Positions 10,090 through 18,634 of a DNA stretch of 38,678 nt are shown here, piece by piece. The notes below the pieces were generated by a model that ran no database searches, had not been told where the DNA came from, and saw only the letters and a list, made by a program, of their open reading frames with translations. The stretch is taken from the IMG/VR virus record IMGVR_UViG_3300020438_000105, positions 1-38,678 of that record; one strand, given 5' to 3'. The stretch is from a virus. The position numbers and the translations under genes are program-made. Each line of letters starts with the position of its first letter. The first letter of the stretch is position 1.

Positions 10090-10461
10090 ATGGCAATTAC
10101 ATATACCTGGGCAATTACAGGTTTAAAAAAGAAAGATGAAGGCAGTAATAAAGATGCTGTCGTTCAAACATATTGGACAAAAACTGGTACTGATGACAAT
10201 GATAACACTGGAGTATTTGCAGGTGCTACACCATTTACTTCAGCTGCAGCATCTCCATTTGTAACATTTGCTGAATTAACAGAAGTAAGTGTACTAACTT
10301 GGATTAAGGCTGTTGCTGATGTTGATGGACCATATAAGGATCACATTAACGCACAAATTCAAAAACAAATTGATGAGTCAATTACTCCTGTTACTGAAGC
10401 TGCTATGCCTTGGGCACCAGCAGAAGAATCACCAGCCGAATCTGAAGAAGGCGGAGAATAA
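10090..10461 (+). CDS. Conserved marine phage protein, DUF7936-like, 123 aa
   Basis: Small acidic protein starting MAITYTWAITGLKKKDEG and ending in a Glu/Pro tail (ESPAESEEGGE). It resembles a small family common in marine T4-like phages just upstream of or within the structural cluster (DUF7936 from memory, not checked). The start has the best ribosome binding site in the region (AAGGAGG, about 8 nt upstream) and is the first gene after a late promoter, so it is probably made in quantity. Function is unknown; a virion or assembly role is inferred. The C-terminal Glu residues make it one possible substrate for the RimK-like ligase of the same unit. Confidence 0.7.
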   Translation: MAITYTWAITGLKKKDEGSNKDAVVQTYWTKTGTDDNDNTGVFAGATPFTSAAASPFVTFAELTEVSVLTWIKAVADVDGPYKDHINAQIQKQIDESITPVTEAAMPWAPAEESPAESEEGGE

Positions 10462-10463
10462 TA

Positions 10464-11435
10464 ATGGCCAAACCTAACAGCAGAAGTACTTTAATAGATT
10501 ATTCGCTAAGAGCGTTAGGTCACCCCGTTATTGAAATAAATGTAGATGATGAACAGTTAGATGATAGATGTGATGAAGCACTACAATTTTATCAACACTA
10601 TCATCAAGATGCAATAGAAAAAGTTTTTTTAAAACATAAAGTAACTGGATCAACATTAACCCTTACTACTGCGACTGCAGGTAACTTTAATTCTGGTGAA
10701 AAAATAACTGGAGGTACTTCAGGCGCGACTGCAACAGTGCATCCAGATACTTCCGGAAATAAAATCATATACACAATTCTAACTCACAAAGATGAAATAC
10801 CATTTGTTGCTAATGAAGTTATAACTGGTAAGGATTCAAATACTACTGCAACAATTAGTAGTATAACAATTGGCGATATGGAAAATGAATATATTCCTGT
10901 CCCAGAATTAGTTACTGATGTGATTAGATTAATGCCTATTAGAGAAACCTTTGGCACAAACAACTTATTTGATATTAAATATCAAATGCATTTAAATGAT
11001 ATGTTTAGTTTAGGTTATTTAGGTTCTTTACTTGAATATTCTATGGCACAACAATATCTATCAACACTTGATGTAGTTATAGATTCAGACGATAAGTTTA
11101 CTAGTTTTGATAGACATAAGGACCAATTACGAATAGATATGGCCTGGCAAGAAGAAGTCAAGATAGGAGATTATCTTGTTGTCGAGGCATATAGAATTAT
11201 AGACCCTGATACTTTTACTGATGTGTATAATGATTACTACCTTAAAAAATACTTTACTGCATTAGTTAAAAAACAATGGGGTATGAACTTATTAAAATTT
11301 GAAGGTATGCAAATGCCCGGCGGTGTTCAGTTTAATGGCCGACAATTGTTTGATGATGCAACTCAAGAATTAGAAAGATTAGAAGAAGAAGTTAGATTGA
11401 ATTGGGAGCAACCAGTCGACTTTTACATAGGATAA
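10464..11435 (+). CDS. 13: Neck protein gp13 (head completion)
   Basis: Homologue of T4 gp13, which with gp14 forms the neck that closes the filled head and joins the tail. The N-terminus (RSTLIDYSLRALGHPVIEINVDDEQL then DALQFYQHYH-type helix) and the C-terminal half (LGSLLEYSMAQQYL, WGMNLLKFEGMQMPGG) are typical of the family. Residues about 55-130 carry an inserted beta-domain with two repeats of F-x-x-GE-x-I-TG-x-(T/D)S-x-(A/T)TA. Length 323 aa against about 309 in T4. It sits 5 bp before gp14 in the T4 order. Confidence 0.9.
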   Translation: MAKPNSRSTLIDYSLRALGHPVIEINVDDEQLDDRCDEALQFYQHYHQDAIEKVFLKHKVTGSTLTLTTATAGNFNSGEKITGGTSGATATVHPDTSGNKIIYTILTHKDEIPFVANEVITGKDSNTTATISSITIGDMENEYIPVPELVTDVIRLMPIRETFGTNNLFDIKYQMHLNDMFSLGYLGSLLEYSMAQQYLSTLDVVIDSDDKFTSFDRHKDQLRIDMAWQEEVKIGDYLVVEAYRIIDPDTFTDVYNDYYLKKYFTALVKKQWGMNLLKFEGMQMPGGVQFNGRQLFDDATQELERLEEEVRLNWEQPVDFYIG

Positions 11436-11439
11436 AAAA

Positions 11440-12372
11440 ATGCCTAGAAATGTTTACTTTTCACAGGCTGTGAAATCCGAACAAAATTTATACGAGGATT
11501 TAATAGTCGAGTCTCTAAAAATATTTGGACAAGATGTCTATTATATTCCGCGTACACTTGTAAATAGAGACAACATCTTAAATGAGGATCCTTCCTCTAA
11601 ATTTGATGACGCGTATTTAATAGAGGCCTATATTGAAAATGTTGATGGCTTTGAAGGTTCAGGCGACCTATATTCTAAGTTTGGTTTAGAAATTCAAGAC
11701 GAAGCTACATTTATTATATCCAGAAAGTCATGGAATCATTCAGTAGGTTTATATGAACAGAAACCCAAACCTAATGAAGGAGATTTAATATTCCTTCCTA
11801 TGACTAATGCGTTCTTTGAAATAACATTTATAGAACATGAACAACCATTTTATCAATTATCTAATTTGCCTGTTTATAAATTATCTTGTGCTAGATTTGA
11901 ATACTCAGATGAAGATTTTGAAACTGGTATAAATGAAATAGATGATAAGACAGGGGCCGCGGCATATCAGGTTGCCATGGACCTAACAGTAACTGGTGGT
12001 AATCACTTTAAACAAGGTGAAATAGTAACACAAGAATTAGTTGCAGCCTCAGGCAGTACACCAGCAATAAAAATCTTTGGTGAAGTACAAACATTATCTA
12101 AGACTACAGACATAGTTGGGTCTATTAGTGTATCAAATATAGGTGTATCAGGTTCTGATACTTATCGTGAGTTTGCAGTATCAGCCACAAAGGGTCTTAT
12201 TGGTAGTGAATCTAACAATACTTGTCTTATAACAAAGGTTTATGGAATTGATGATAATGATACTAATAATGTATTCCCATCAGATTCTGCAGCACAAAAT
12301 GTAGCCTTTGAACATATAGCAGATAACTTTATAGACTTTACTGAAAGTAATCCATTTGGAGATGCAACATAA
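11440..12372 (+). CDS. 14: Neck protein gp14
   Basis: Homologue of T4 gp14, partner of gp13 in the neck. Family features are the N-terminal NVYFSQAVKSEQNLYEDLIV, the VYYIPRTLV segment, and FEGSGDLYSKFGLEIQDEAT followed by LPMTNAFFEITFIEH. At 310 aa it is longer than the T4 protein (about 256); the extra length is a beta-rich section at about residues 180-280 (HFKQGEIVTQE and after). Its last base is the first base of the gp15 ATG, so translation is coupled. Confidence 0.9.
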   Translation: MPRNVYFSQAVKSEQNLYEDLIVESLKIFGQDVYYIPRTLVNRDNILNEDPSSKFDDAYLIEAYIENVDGFEGSGDLYSKFGLEIQDEATFIISRKSWNHSVGLYEQKPKPNEGDLIFLPMTNAFFEITFIEHEQPFYQLSNLPVYKLSCARFEYSDEDFETGINEIDDKTGAAAYQVAMDLTVTGGNHFKQGEIVTQELVAASGSTPAIKIFGEVQTLSKTTDIVGSISVSNIGVSGSDTYREFAVSATKGLIGSESNNTCLITKVYGIDDNDTNNVFPSDSAAQNVAFEHIADNFIDFTESNPFGDAT

Positions 12373-13139
12373 TGTTTGGTGGACACTATTATCACGCAAC
12401 TATGAGAAAATCAGTGGCCATTTTTGGTACGCTATTTAATAATTTAAGCATAGTTAGAAAAGATGGCTCTGGTGGTATTTTATCACAACAGAAAGTGCCT
12501 CTTGCGTATGGACCAAAACAAAAGTTTTTGGCCAGACTTGACCAAGACACAGGATCAGATGCGACTATGGCAATTAAGTTGCCTAGAATGGCGTTTGAAA
12601 TTACATCACTTACACAAGATAGTAGTTCAAAATTAGGTAAACTAAATAAGATAGTTGAAAATAATGCGAGTGATGTAACAAAGAAAAAGACAATAGATTT
12701 TTTTACTAATTACGATATAGGTATTTCATTATATATTATGGCCAAAAACCAAGATGATGGTTTACAAATTATGGAACAAATAATACCATACTTTCAGCCA
12801 GAGTATACAGTTACTATAAAACCTGTTGATGGATTTGATTTAAAACAAGATGTCCCTATCACTTTATCCACAACAACGATAACGGACGATTATGAGGCCG
12901 ATTTTCTAACAAGAAGAGTTTTAATTTATCAATTAGACTTTAATATGAAAATGAGATTTTATGGCCCAACAAACACTAATGCCAATATCATTAGAGAAGT
13001 AAATATTGATTTTGAAAAGTTTGGTACGGCAAATAATGCCGATAGATTTGAGGAGATGGACTTCACAGTAGGCGTAACAGATACGTCTGATAACTTTACT
13101 GTAACTACAACTATTGATGAAACTCCAGAAGTAGATTAA
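12372..13139 (+). CDS. 15: Tail sheath stabiliser / tail terminator gp15
   Basis: Homologue of T4 gp15, the hexameric terminator that caps the tail and connects it to the neck. Recognised from the start MFGGHYYHATMRKSVAIFG, the segment VPLAYGPKQKFLARLDQD, and DVPITLSTTTITDDYEADF with a following RRVLIYQLDFNMKMRFYGP. Length 255 aa, near the T4 value of 272. Starts in TAATG overlap with gp14 and precedes the terminase genes, as in T4. Confidence 0.92.
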   Translation: MFGGHYYHATMRKSVAIFGTLFNNLSIVRKDGSGGILSQQKVPLAYGPKQKFLARLDQDTGSDATMAIKLPRMAFEITSLTQDSSSKLGKLNKIVENNASDVTKKKTIDFFTNYDIGISLYIMAKNQDDGLQIMEQIIPYFQPEYTVTIKPVDGFDLKQDVPITLSTTTITDDYEADFLTRRVLIYQLDFNMKMRFYGPTNTNANIIREVNIDFEKFGTANNADRFEEMDFTVGVTDTSDNFTVTTTIDETPEVD

Positions 13140-13143
13140 TAAT

Positions 13144-13554
13144 ATGGAAAAACGAGATAAGATGAAAGCCTCTTTAGAGAAGAACTTGCCTACAGTACAA
13201 AATGATAGGCCAATTGAACTTGATAAAGATGTGAAAGATGATTATGAATTTTCACGAGACACTTACCGAGATTTAATTAACACTGGTGTTAGATCACTAG
13301 ATGTTTTGGCAGAACTTGCCAGGGAATCCGAACACCCAAGAGCATTCGAAGTATTATCCAAATCCATAAAAGATATAGGTGACACAACAGAAAAGCTTAT
13401 GGCTCTTCAAAAAACTAAGAAGGACCTTAAGAAAGAAGCTGATGAATCTAAAAGGATTACCAATAATAATGTATTTGTAGGTAGTACTACTGAACTACAA
13501 AGACTTCTATTAGATGATGGTGAAAAGGATAATGTTATAGATGTCGACACTTAA
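13144..13554 (+). CDS. 16: Terminase small subunit gp16
   Basis: DNA-packaging small subunit. The central helical coiled-coil region (YEFSRDTYRDLINTGVRSLD, HPRAFEVLSKSIKDI, then TEKLMALQKTKKDLKKEAD) matches the T4 gp16 family, which forms a ring that recognises concatemer DNA and stimulates gp17. Length 136 aa against 164 in T4. The C-terminus (VFVGSTTELQRLLLDD) is the segment conserved in marine relatives. It overlaps the gp17 start by 14 nt. Confidence 0.88.
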   Translation: MEKRDKMKASLEKNLPTVQNDRPIELDKDVKDDYEFSRDTYRDLINTGVRSLDVLAELARESEHPRAFEVLSKSIKDIGDTTEKLMALQKTKKDLKKEADESKRITNNNVFVGSTTELQRLLLDDGEKDNVIDVDT

Positions 13555-15148
13555 AAACGCACTCCTTGGTTATTTAGGAAATCCGTCTGTAAAAAAAGAT
13601 GGAGTTCAATCTCAATTTACTAAAGAAGAAGTATTAGAATATTCAAGGTGTATGAAAGACCCTTGTTACTTTGCACAAAAGTATGTAAAGGTAATCTCAC
13701 TTGATCAAGGATTAGTTCCTTTTACATTATACCCATATCAGAAAAAAATGTTTAAAGAGTTTAACAATAATAGATTTAATATTGTACTCGCGTGTAGACA
13801 GTCAGGTAAATCAATTTCATCTGTTATATTTTTATTATGGTATGCGTGTTTTCACCCAGAAAAAAATATAGCAATATTAGCAAACAAAGGTGCGGTGGCA
13901 AGAGAAATGTTATCCAGAATAACACTTGCACTTGAAAATTTACCATTCTTTCTACAGCCAGGTTGTAAGGCTTTAAATAAAGGTTCAATAGAATTTAGTA
14001 ATAATTCAAAGATTATTGCAGCTGCAACATCAGGTAGTTCTATTAGGGGTCTATCTATTAACTTGTTGTTCTTAGATGAGTTTGCATTTATTGATAATGA
14101 TGGTCAGTTCTATACATCAACATATCCTGTAGTTTCAGCTGGTAAAGACACAAAGGTTATTATTACTTCTACAGCAAATGGAGTAGGTAATGTTTTTCAT
14201 AAAATATGGGAAGGAGCACAACAAGGTACCAATGAATACAAACCATTTAGAGTTGACTGGTGGGACGTTCCGGGTAGAGATGACGAATGGAAAAGACAAA
14301 CTGTGGCGAATACTTCGGAATTACAGTTTGATCAAGAATTTGGTAACTCTTTTCATGGTAGAGGTAATACACTTATTGATGCAAACCACTTACTAACTCA
14401 AAAGGCCTGTGATCCTATATCGTATTCAGAAAATATATATCAGTATAAGGAGCCCGACCCTACACATGAATATATTATGACAGTAGATGTTGCGAAAGGT
14501 AGGAATCAAGACTACTCTACATTTACTATATTTGATATAACAACTAAACCTTTCGAACAAGTGTGTGTCTTTAGAGATAATAAAATATCTCCAATGTTAA
14601 TGCCTGATATAATATACAAATATGCCAATATTTACAATAAGGCTTATACAGTTATAGAAAGTAACGACCAAGGTGCGGTGGTATGTAATGGTCTGTATTA
14701 TGATTTAGAGTATGAAAATATATTTGTAGAATCATCTATTAAAAGTAGTGCGATTGGTGTTACTATGACAAAAAGAGTAAAAAGAATAGGTTGTTCTACC
14801 ATAAAAGATTTAATTGAACAAAAGAAACTTATGATATATGACTCGGAAACTATTATAGAAATGAGTACATTTGTTTCTAAGGGTACATCATATGCGGCAT
14901 CAGCACCTAATCATGATGACCTTATGATGAACTTAGTATTATTTGGTTGGTTCTCATCTACTGATGTATTTGAAAACTTAACTAATATTAATATGAAAAA
15001 TATGTTATATAGAGAGAGACTTGCCGAAATACAAGACGATATGTTACCGTTTGGATTCATAGATGACGGCGAAACTAATATAAATAAAGGTGAGAAAGGA
15101 GAAGATGGTAATATATGGTTTGAACAAGAGTGGAAACAGGGGTTTTAA
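13541..15148 (+). CDS. 17: Terminase large subunit gp17 (ATPase and nuclease)
   Basis: Packaging motor. The ATPase part shows Walker A ACRQSGKS (residues 84-91), Walker B LLFLDE (175-180) and coupling motif ITSTANG (208-214). The nuclease part has the RNase-H-like acidic residues D316 (TVDVAKGRNQDYS), E373 (VIESNDQG) and D460 (NHDDLMMN), which fit the three metal ligands of T4 gp17. Length 535 aa against 610 in T4. The stop TAA is directly followed by the ATG of the RimK-like gene, with a CAGGGG binding site inside the end of gp17. Confidence 0.95.
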   Translation: MSTLKNALLGYLGNPSVKKDGVQSQFTKEEVLEYSRCMKDPCYFAQKYVKVISLDQGLVPFTLYPYQKKMFKEFNNNRFNIVLACRQSGKSISSVIFLLWYACFHPEKNIAILANKGAVAREMLSRITLALENLPFFLQPGCKALNKGSIEFSNNSKIIAAATSGSSIRGLSINLLFLDEFAFIDNDGQFYTSTYPVVSAGKDTKVIITSTANGVGNVFHKIWEGAQQGTNEYKPFRVDWWDVPGRDDEWKRQTVANTSELQFDQEFGNSFHGRGNTLIDANHLLTQKACDPISYSENIYQYKEPDPTHEYIMTVDVAKGRNQDYSTFTIFDITTKPFEQVCVFRDNKISPMLMPDIIYKYANIYNKAYTVIESNDQGAVVCNGLYYDLEYENIFVESSIKSSAIGVTMTKRVKRIGCSTIKDLIEQKKLMIYDSETIIEMSTFVSKGTSYAASAPNHDDLMMNLVLFGWFSSTDVFENLTNINMKNMLYRERLAEIQDDMLPFGFIDDGETNINKGEKGEDGNIWFEQEWKQGF

Positions 15149-16219
15149 ATGAAAAGAAAATTAGTATCAAAATTAATGGAAAAAAGATATACACAAGAAC
15201 AGTTTGCTGAACATACTAGAATGCTCGAAGAAGAAGCAGAGAATTCGTCAAACTATAAATTTGTTTACCTATGGTATGATGATCCAGAAGATCCAGATGA
15301 CCCTGAAAAAACAGCAGACGACTTTATCGAAGAAGGTGAAAAATTAGGTATAAAAGCCTTTAAAGTGGATATTCAAGGTGCGTATTCAGATTTAGAAGGA
15401 ACCGATAGATATATCTATGATGGTCTTGCAGAAAAAGAAAGAAAGTTTAAAATAGATAAAGACACTATAGTATTTGTAAGAGCTCCATGTACTAAAAGAA
15501 AGGCATGGTCCAATTTCTTAACACAGTTAGAGAGAGCTGGTGTAGTGTGTGTTAATACTCGTGCCTGTATGGAAATTACATCAGACAAGTATAGAACAAG
15601 TTTATATCTTGCAGAAGCAGGATTAAGTCAGCCTAAAACAGTTTTAGTACATCATCAAGAAAAAGCCATAGATGCAATGAAAAGATTGGGTGGTAAATAT
15701 CCAATTATTCTTAAAACACTTACTGGTTCACTTGGTGTTGGTGTTATAAAAGTAGATTCAGAAAGTTCATTACATTCAACAGTTCAATTATTATATAAAC
15801 TTGATCCTAATATGGGTGTATTATTACAACAAATGGTATCTGTGGAATATGATATTAGAGCCCATATTGTTGGAGGTAAATATCACGGTGCTATAAAAAG
15901 ACCAGTAGTTGCAAAGGACTTTAGAAGTAATGTATCACTAGGTTCCAAACCTTCGAAAATAGAATTAACTGATTTAGAAATAGAACATTGTGAAAGAGCT
16001 GCAAAAGCAGTAGATGGTTTATGGGTAGGAGTTGATATATTTCCTTCAAAAAATAGAGAAAAAACACCACCAATGTTTATAGAGATTAATTCAACCCCAG
16101 GAACAAAGGGTTATAGAAAGGCTACAGGTGAAAATCTGGCCAAAAACATACTAATTAAGTTTAAAAATCGTGATATGTGGTTAAAACCTAATACATATAC
16201 TTCAATGTATGATGAATAA
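15149..16219 (+). CDS. RimK-like ATP-grasp ligase
   Basis: Member of the ATP-grasp superfamily, closest in motif layout to RimK-type glutamate ligases. The ATP-binding core begins near residue 140 (CMEITSDKYRTSLYLAEAG), with Lys189 and a glycine loop TGSLGVGVI (192-200), LLQQMV and EYDIRAHIVGGK (225-244), RPVVAKDFRSNVSLGSKPSK (251-270, like the FRSN segment of RimK), WVGVDI (292-297) and the metal-binding IEINSTPGTKG (311-321, D296, E312, N314). The N-terminal 110 residues differ from cellular RimK and include an acidic DDPEDPDDPE stretch. RimK adds glutamates to the C-terminus of ribosomal protein S6; the substrate here is unknown. It abuts gp17 and is last in the late unit, before gp18. Confidence 0.85.
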   Translation: MKRKLVSKLMEKRYTQEQFAEHTRMLEEEAENSSNYKFVYLWYDDPEDPDDPEKTADDFIEEGEKLGIKAFKVDIQGAYSDLEGTDRYIYDGLAEKERKFKIDKDTIVFVRAPCTKRKAWSNFLTQLERAGVVCVNTRACMEITSDKYRTSLYLAEAGLSQPKTVLVHHQEKAIDAMKRLGGKYPIILKTLTGSLGVGVIKVDSESSLHSTVQLLYKLDPNMGVLLQQMVSVEYDIRAHIVGGKYHGAIKRPVVAKDFRSNVSLGSKPSKIELTDLEIEHCERAAKAVDGLWVGVDIFPSKNREKTPPMFIEINSTPGTKGYRKATGENLAKNILIKFKNRDMWLKPNTYTSMYDE

Positions 16220-16238
16220 GAGTTAGGATATAGTTCCT

Positions 16239-16246
16239 TATAAATA
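16239..16246 (+). promoter_or_regulatory. T4-type late promoter TATAAATA
   Basis: Exact late-promoter element in the 88-bp gap before gp18. The leader of about 60 nt ends with a GAGAGG ribosome binding site. It should drive gp18 and gp19. Confidence 0.82.
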
Positions 16247-16307
16247 ATAGTAGTGAAAATTCGTATTATGAAACATATTAACTAACTCAATTTGAGAGGA
16301 TAAAGCG

Positions 16308-17993
16308 ATGGCATTTCAAGTATCACCAGGCGTTCAGTTCAAAGAAATTGACGCAACGAACGTCGTACCGGCAGTCTCATCTTCTATAGGTGGATTTGCT
16401 GGCAGCTATAATTGGGGTCCCGTAGAAGAAATCAGAACAGTCTCATCTGAAGACGAAATGGCTTCTGTTTTCGGAACACCGGATCTAGTTACAGCTAAAT
16501 ACTTTTTAACTGCATCATCTTTTCTAAAATATGGTAGTTCACTTAAAGTTGTCAGGGTAGGAACAGGGCTTTTAAACGCTGTTTCAACTGATGATGAAGC
16601 AGGTGCTGGTACACCTTTACTAATAAAAAATGAAACAGATTATGCTGGCCAAACAATAGATGGCGTTTGGGCTGCAAAATATGCTGGTGCATTAGGTAAT
16701 AGTTTAAAGGTAGAAGTTTGTACTGCAGGCGGTGGATTTTCTGGGTGGAACTACAAAGGTAACTTTGCTGAAGCCCCTGGAACATCACCTTACGCAGGAA
16801 ACATTACCACATCTGTTGCAGATGAATTACATATTGTAGTAATAGATGAAGATGGTTTATTTACTGGAACAAAGGGACAAGTGTTAGAATCTTTTGGATT
16901 CTTATCACAAGGTCTTGATGTGAAAGATATAAATGGATCATCTGTGTATTATAAAGAAGTAATTAATAATAAATCAGACTATATTTGGTTTGGAGAACAT
17001 GATGATGTACTAGCAGAGGCGGGTCAAGCCGTTTCAGCAGTTGGTGCAGCATTTACGTCACCAAGTACAGTTAAAACATACTCACTTACAGGTGGATCCG
17101 ATGCAACTTCTGTTGCAGCCGGTGACATTACAGGTGGTTTAAATCTATTTGCAGATGTAGATACAGTTGATGTAAATCTACTATTTGCATTTCCAGATGC
17201 AAACACTACCAATACTATAGGTGAAAAATTAATTTCAGTATGTGAAGGAAGAAAAGATTGTATGGCATTTATTTCGCCACCAATCGACGACACAAAAAAC
17301 GCAACTACTCCAGTTGAAAATGTGTTGCAATATGAGACTACATTAACCGCGTCATCATACGCTTCACTTGATTCAGGTGCAGTATATGTGTATGACAAAT
17401 ATAATGATGTATATGATTGGATAGGTTCTGCAGGTTTATGTGCAGGCTTATGTGCAAATGTAGACAACGTGGCTGACGCATGGTTCTCACCAGCAGGTGT
17501 GAACAGAGGTCAACTATTAGGAGTCGCAAAACTTGCTCATAATCCAACAGCAACGCAAAGAGACCAACTTTATGTAGGTAAAGTTAATCCATTAGTATCT
17601 TTCCCAGGACAGGGAACTATGTTATTCGGAGATAAAACTCTTGCTGGAAGAGCTTCTGCATTTGATAGAATCAATGTAAGAAGATTATTTGTCGTATTAG
17701 AGAAGTCAATTAGTACTGCTGCTAAAGCACAACTATTTGAATTCAACGATGAATTTACTAGAGCTCAATTTAGGAACTTAGTTGAACCATTTTTGAGAAA
17801 TGTAAAAGGTCGAAGAGGTTGTGAAGACTTTAGGGTAGTATGTGACTCAACAAATAACACATCAGCAGTTGTTGATGGTAATAAGTTTGTTGCAGATATA
17901 TACATTAAGCCTTCAAGATCAATCAACTTTATTACTTTAAACTTTGTAGCCACAAGATCCGGGGTTGAATTCTCGGAAATAGCTGGTAATTAA
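16308..17993 (+). CDS. 18: Tail sheath protein gp18
   Basis: Contractile tail sheath subunit. The N-terminus (MAFQVSPGVQFKEIDATNVV, then VSSSIGGFAGSYNWGPVEE) is typical of phage sheath proteins. The C-terminal core has the conserved NVRRLFVVLEKSISTAAK and FNDEFTRAQFRNLVEPFLR, then GCEDFRVVCDSTNNT and a final ADIYIKPSRSINFITL beta hairpin that in T4 links neighbouring subunits. Length 561 aa against 659 in T4, the difference lying in the variable outer domains. Followed 12 bp later by gp19 in the same unit. Confidence 0.95.
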   Translation: MAFQVSPGVQFKEIDATNVVPAVSSSIGGFAGSYNWGPVEEIRTVSSEDEMASVFGTPDLVTAKYFLTASSFLKYGSSLKVVRVGTGLLNAVSTDDEAGAGTPLLIKNETDYAGQTIDGVWAAKYAGALGNSLKVEVCTAGGGFSGWNYKGNFAEAPGTSPYAGNITTSVADELHIVVIDEDGLFTGTKGQVLESFGFLSQGLDVKDINGSSVYYKEVINNKSDYIWFGEHDDVLAEAGQAVSAVGAAFTSPSTVKTYSLTGGSDATSVAAGDITGGLNLFADVDTVDVNLLFAFPDANTTNTIGEKLISVCEGRKDCMAFISPPIDDTKNATTPVENVLQYETTLTASSYASLDSGAVYVYDKYNDVYDWIGSAGLCAGLCANVDNVADAWFSPAGVNRGQLLGVAKLAHNPTATQRDQLYVGKVNPLVSFPGQGTMLFGDKTLAGRASAFDRINVRRLFVVLEKSISTAAKAQLFEFNDEFTRAQFRNLVEPFLRNVKGRRGCEDFRVVCDSTNNTSAVVDGNKFVADIYIKPSRSINFITLNFVATRSGVEFSEIAGN

Positions 17994-18005
17994 TAGGAGA
18001 CAGAC

Positions 18006-18533
18006 ATGGCAATTTTAGGAATTGATGATTTTAAATCAAGACTAACCGGTGGCGGTGCTCGTGCGAATATGTTCAAGGCAACCTTGAACTTTCCAGGGTA
18101 TGCTGATGGGGATGTTGAATTATCATCTTTCATGTGTAAGGCTGCTCAATTACCCGCATCAGTACTTTCACCTGTAGAGGTTCCCTTTAGAGGTAGAAAA
18201 CTGATTATGGCTGGAGACAGAACATTTGAACCGTGGAATATTACGGTTATTAATGATACTGACTTTAAAGTAAGAGACGCCTTTGAAAGATGGTCAAATG
18301 GTATTAACCAACACAACGCAAATGTTGGTTTGGCCAATCCTAATGATTATATGGCAGATATGATCGTTGAACAATTAGATAAAGAAGGTAACCCTGTAAA
18401 AGAATATACTTTTAGAGGAACTTTCCCAACTAATATTTCTGCAATTGATCTTTCTTATGAAAATGAGAATACAATTGAAGAGTTCACGGTTGAACTGCAA
18501 GTACAATATTGGGAATCAAATACAACTTCATAA
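18006..18533 (+). CDS. 19: Tail tube protein gp19
   Basis: Inner tail tube subunit. Features are MFKATLNFPGY, the CKAAQLPASVLSPVEVPFRG segment, AGDRTFEPWNITVINDTDF and DAFERWSNGIN, followed by the strand-rich end (YTFRGTFPTNISAIDLSYE). Length 175 aa against 163 in T4. Co-transcribed with gp18; AGGAGA provides the binding site. A tube-fold relative occurs at 23818. Confidence 0.94.
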   Translation: MAILGIDDFKSRLTGGGARANMFKATLNFPGYADGDVELSSFMCKAAQLPASVLSPVEVPFRGRKLIMAGDRTFEPWNITVINDTDFKVRDAFERWSNGINQHNANVGLANPNDYMADMIVEQLDKEGNPVKEYTFRGTFPTNISAIDLSYENENTIEEFTVELQVQYWESNTTS

Positions 18534-18538
18534 GAGGT

Positions 18539-18546
18539 TATAAATA
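18539..18546 (+). promoter_or_regulatory. T4-type late promoter TATAAATA
   Basis: Exact late-promoter element just after the gp19 stop and 88 bp upstream of the portal gene. The transcribed leader contains the long hairpin at 18555-18607. Confidence 0.8.
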
Positions 18547-18554
18547 CTATTGAA

Positions 18555-18607
18555 AGAGAGACTTCAAAAGAGCTTGGTATTAATTTACTGGACAGCTCGG
18601 TCTCTCT
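18555..18607 (+). other. Two-tier hairpin in portal gene leader
   Basis: Perfect 8-bp outer stem AGAGAGAC (18555-18562) with GTCTCTCT (18600-18607), and an inner stem GAGCT (18570-18574) with AGCTC (18594-18598) closed by a 19-nt loop. No T-run follows, so it is not a classical terminator. It may stabilise or process the gp20 leader, or end gp18-19 read-through RNA. Confidence 0.6.
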
Positions 18608-18634
18608 GACAATATTATTACGCGAGGTTAGAAT

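Noticed and set aside
15079-15086. TATAAATA inside the end of gp17, 63 bp before the RimK-like gene
   Set aside because: The spacing is like that before gp18, but it lies in coding DNA and the RimK-like gene already belongs to the 10046 unit. It stays a possible internal promoter that needs start-site mapping.
17024-17467. Minus-strand frame of 147 codons opposite gp18
   Set aside because: It lies within the sheath gene, has no family resemblance, and no gene on the minus strand is otherwise supported in the window.
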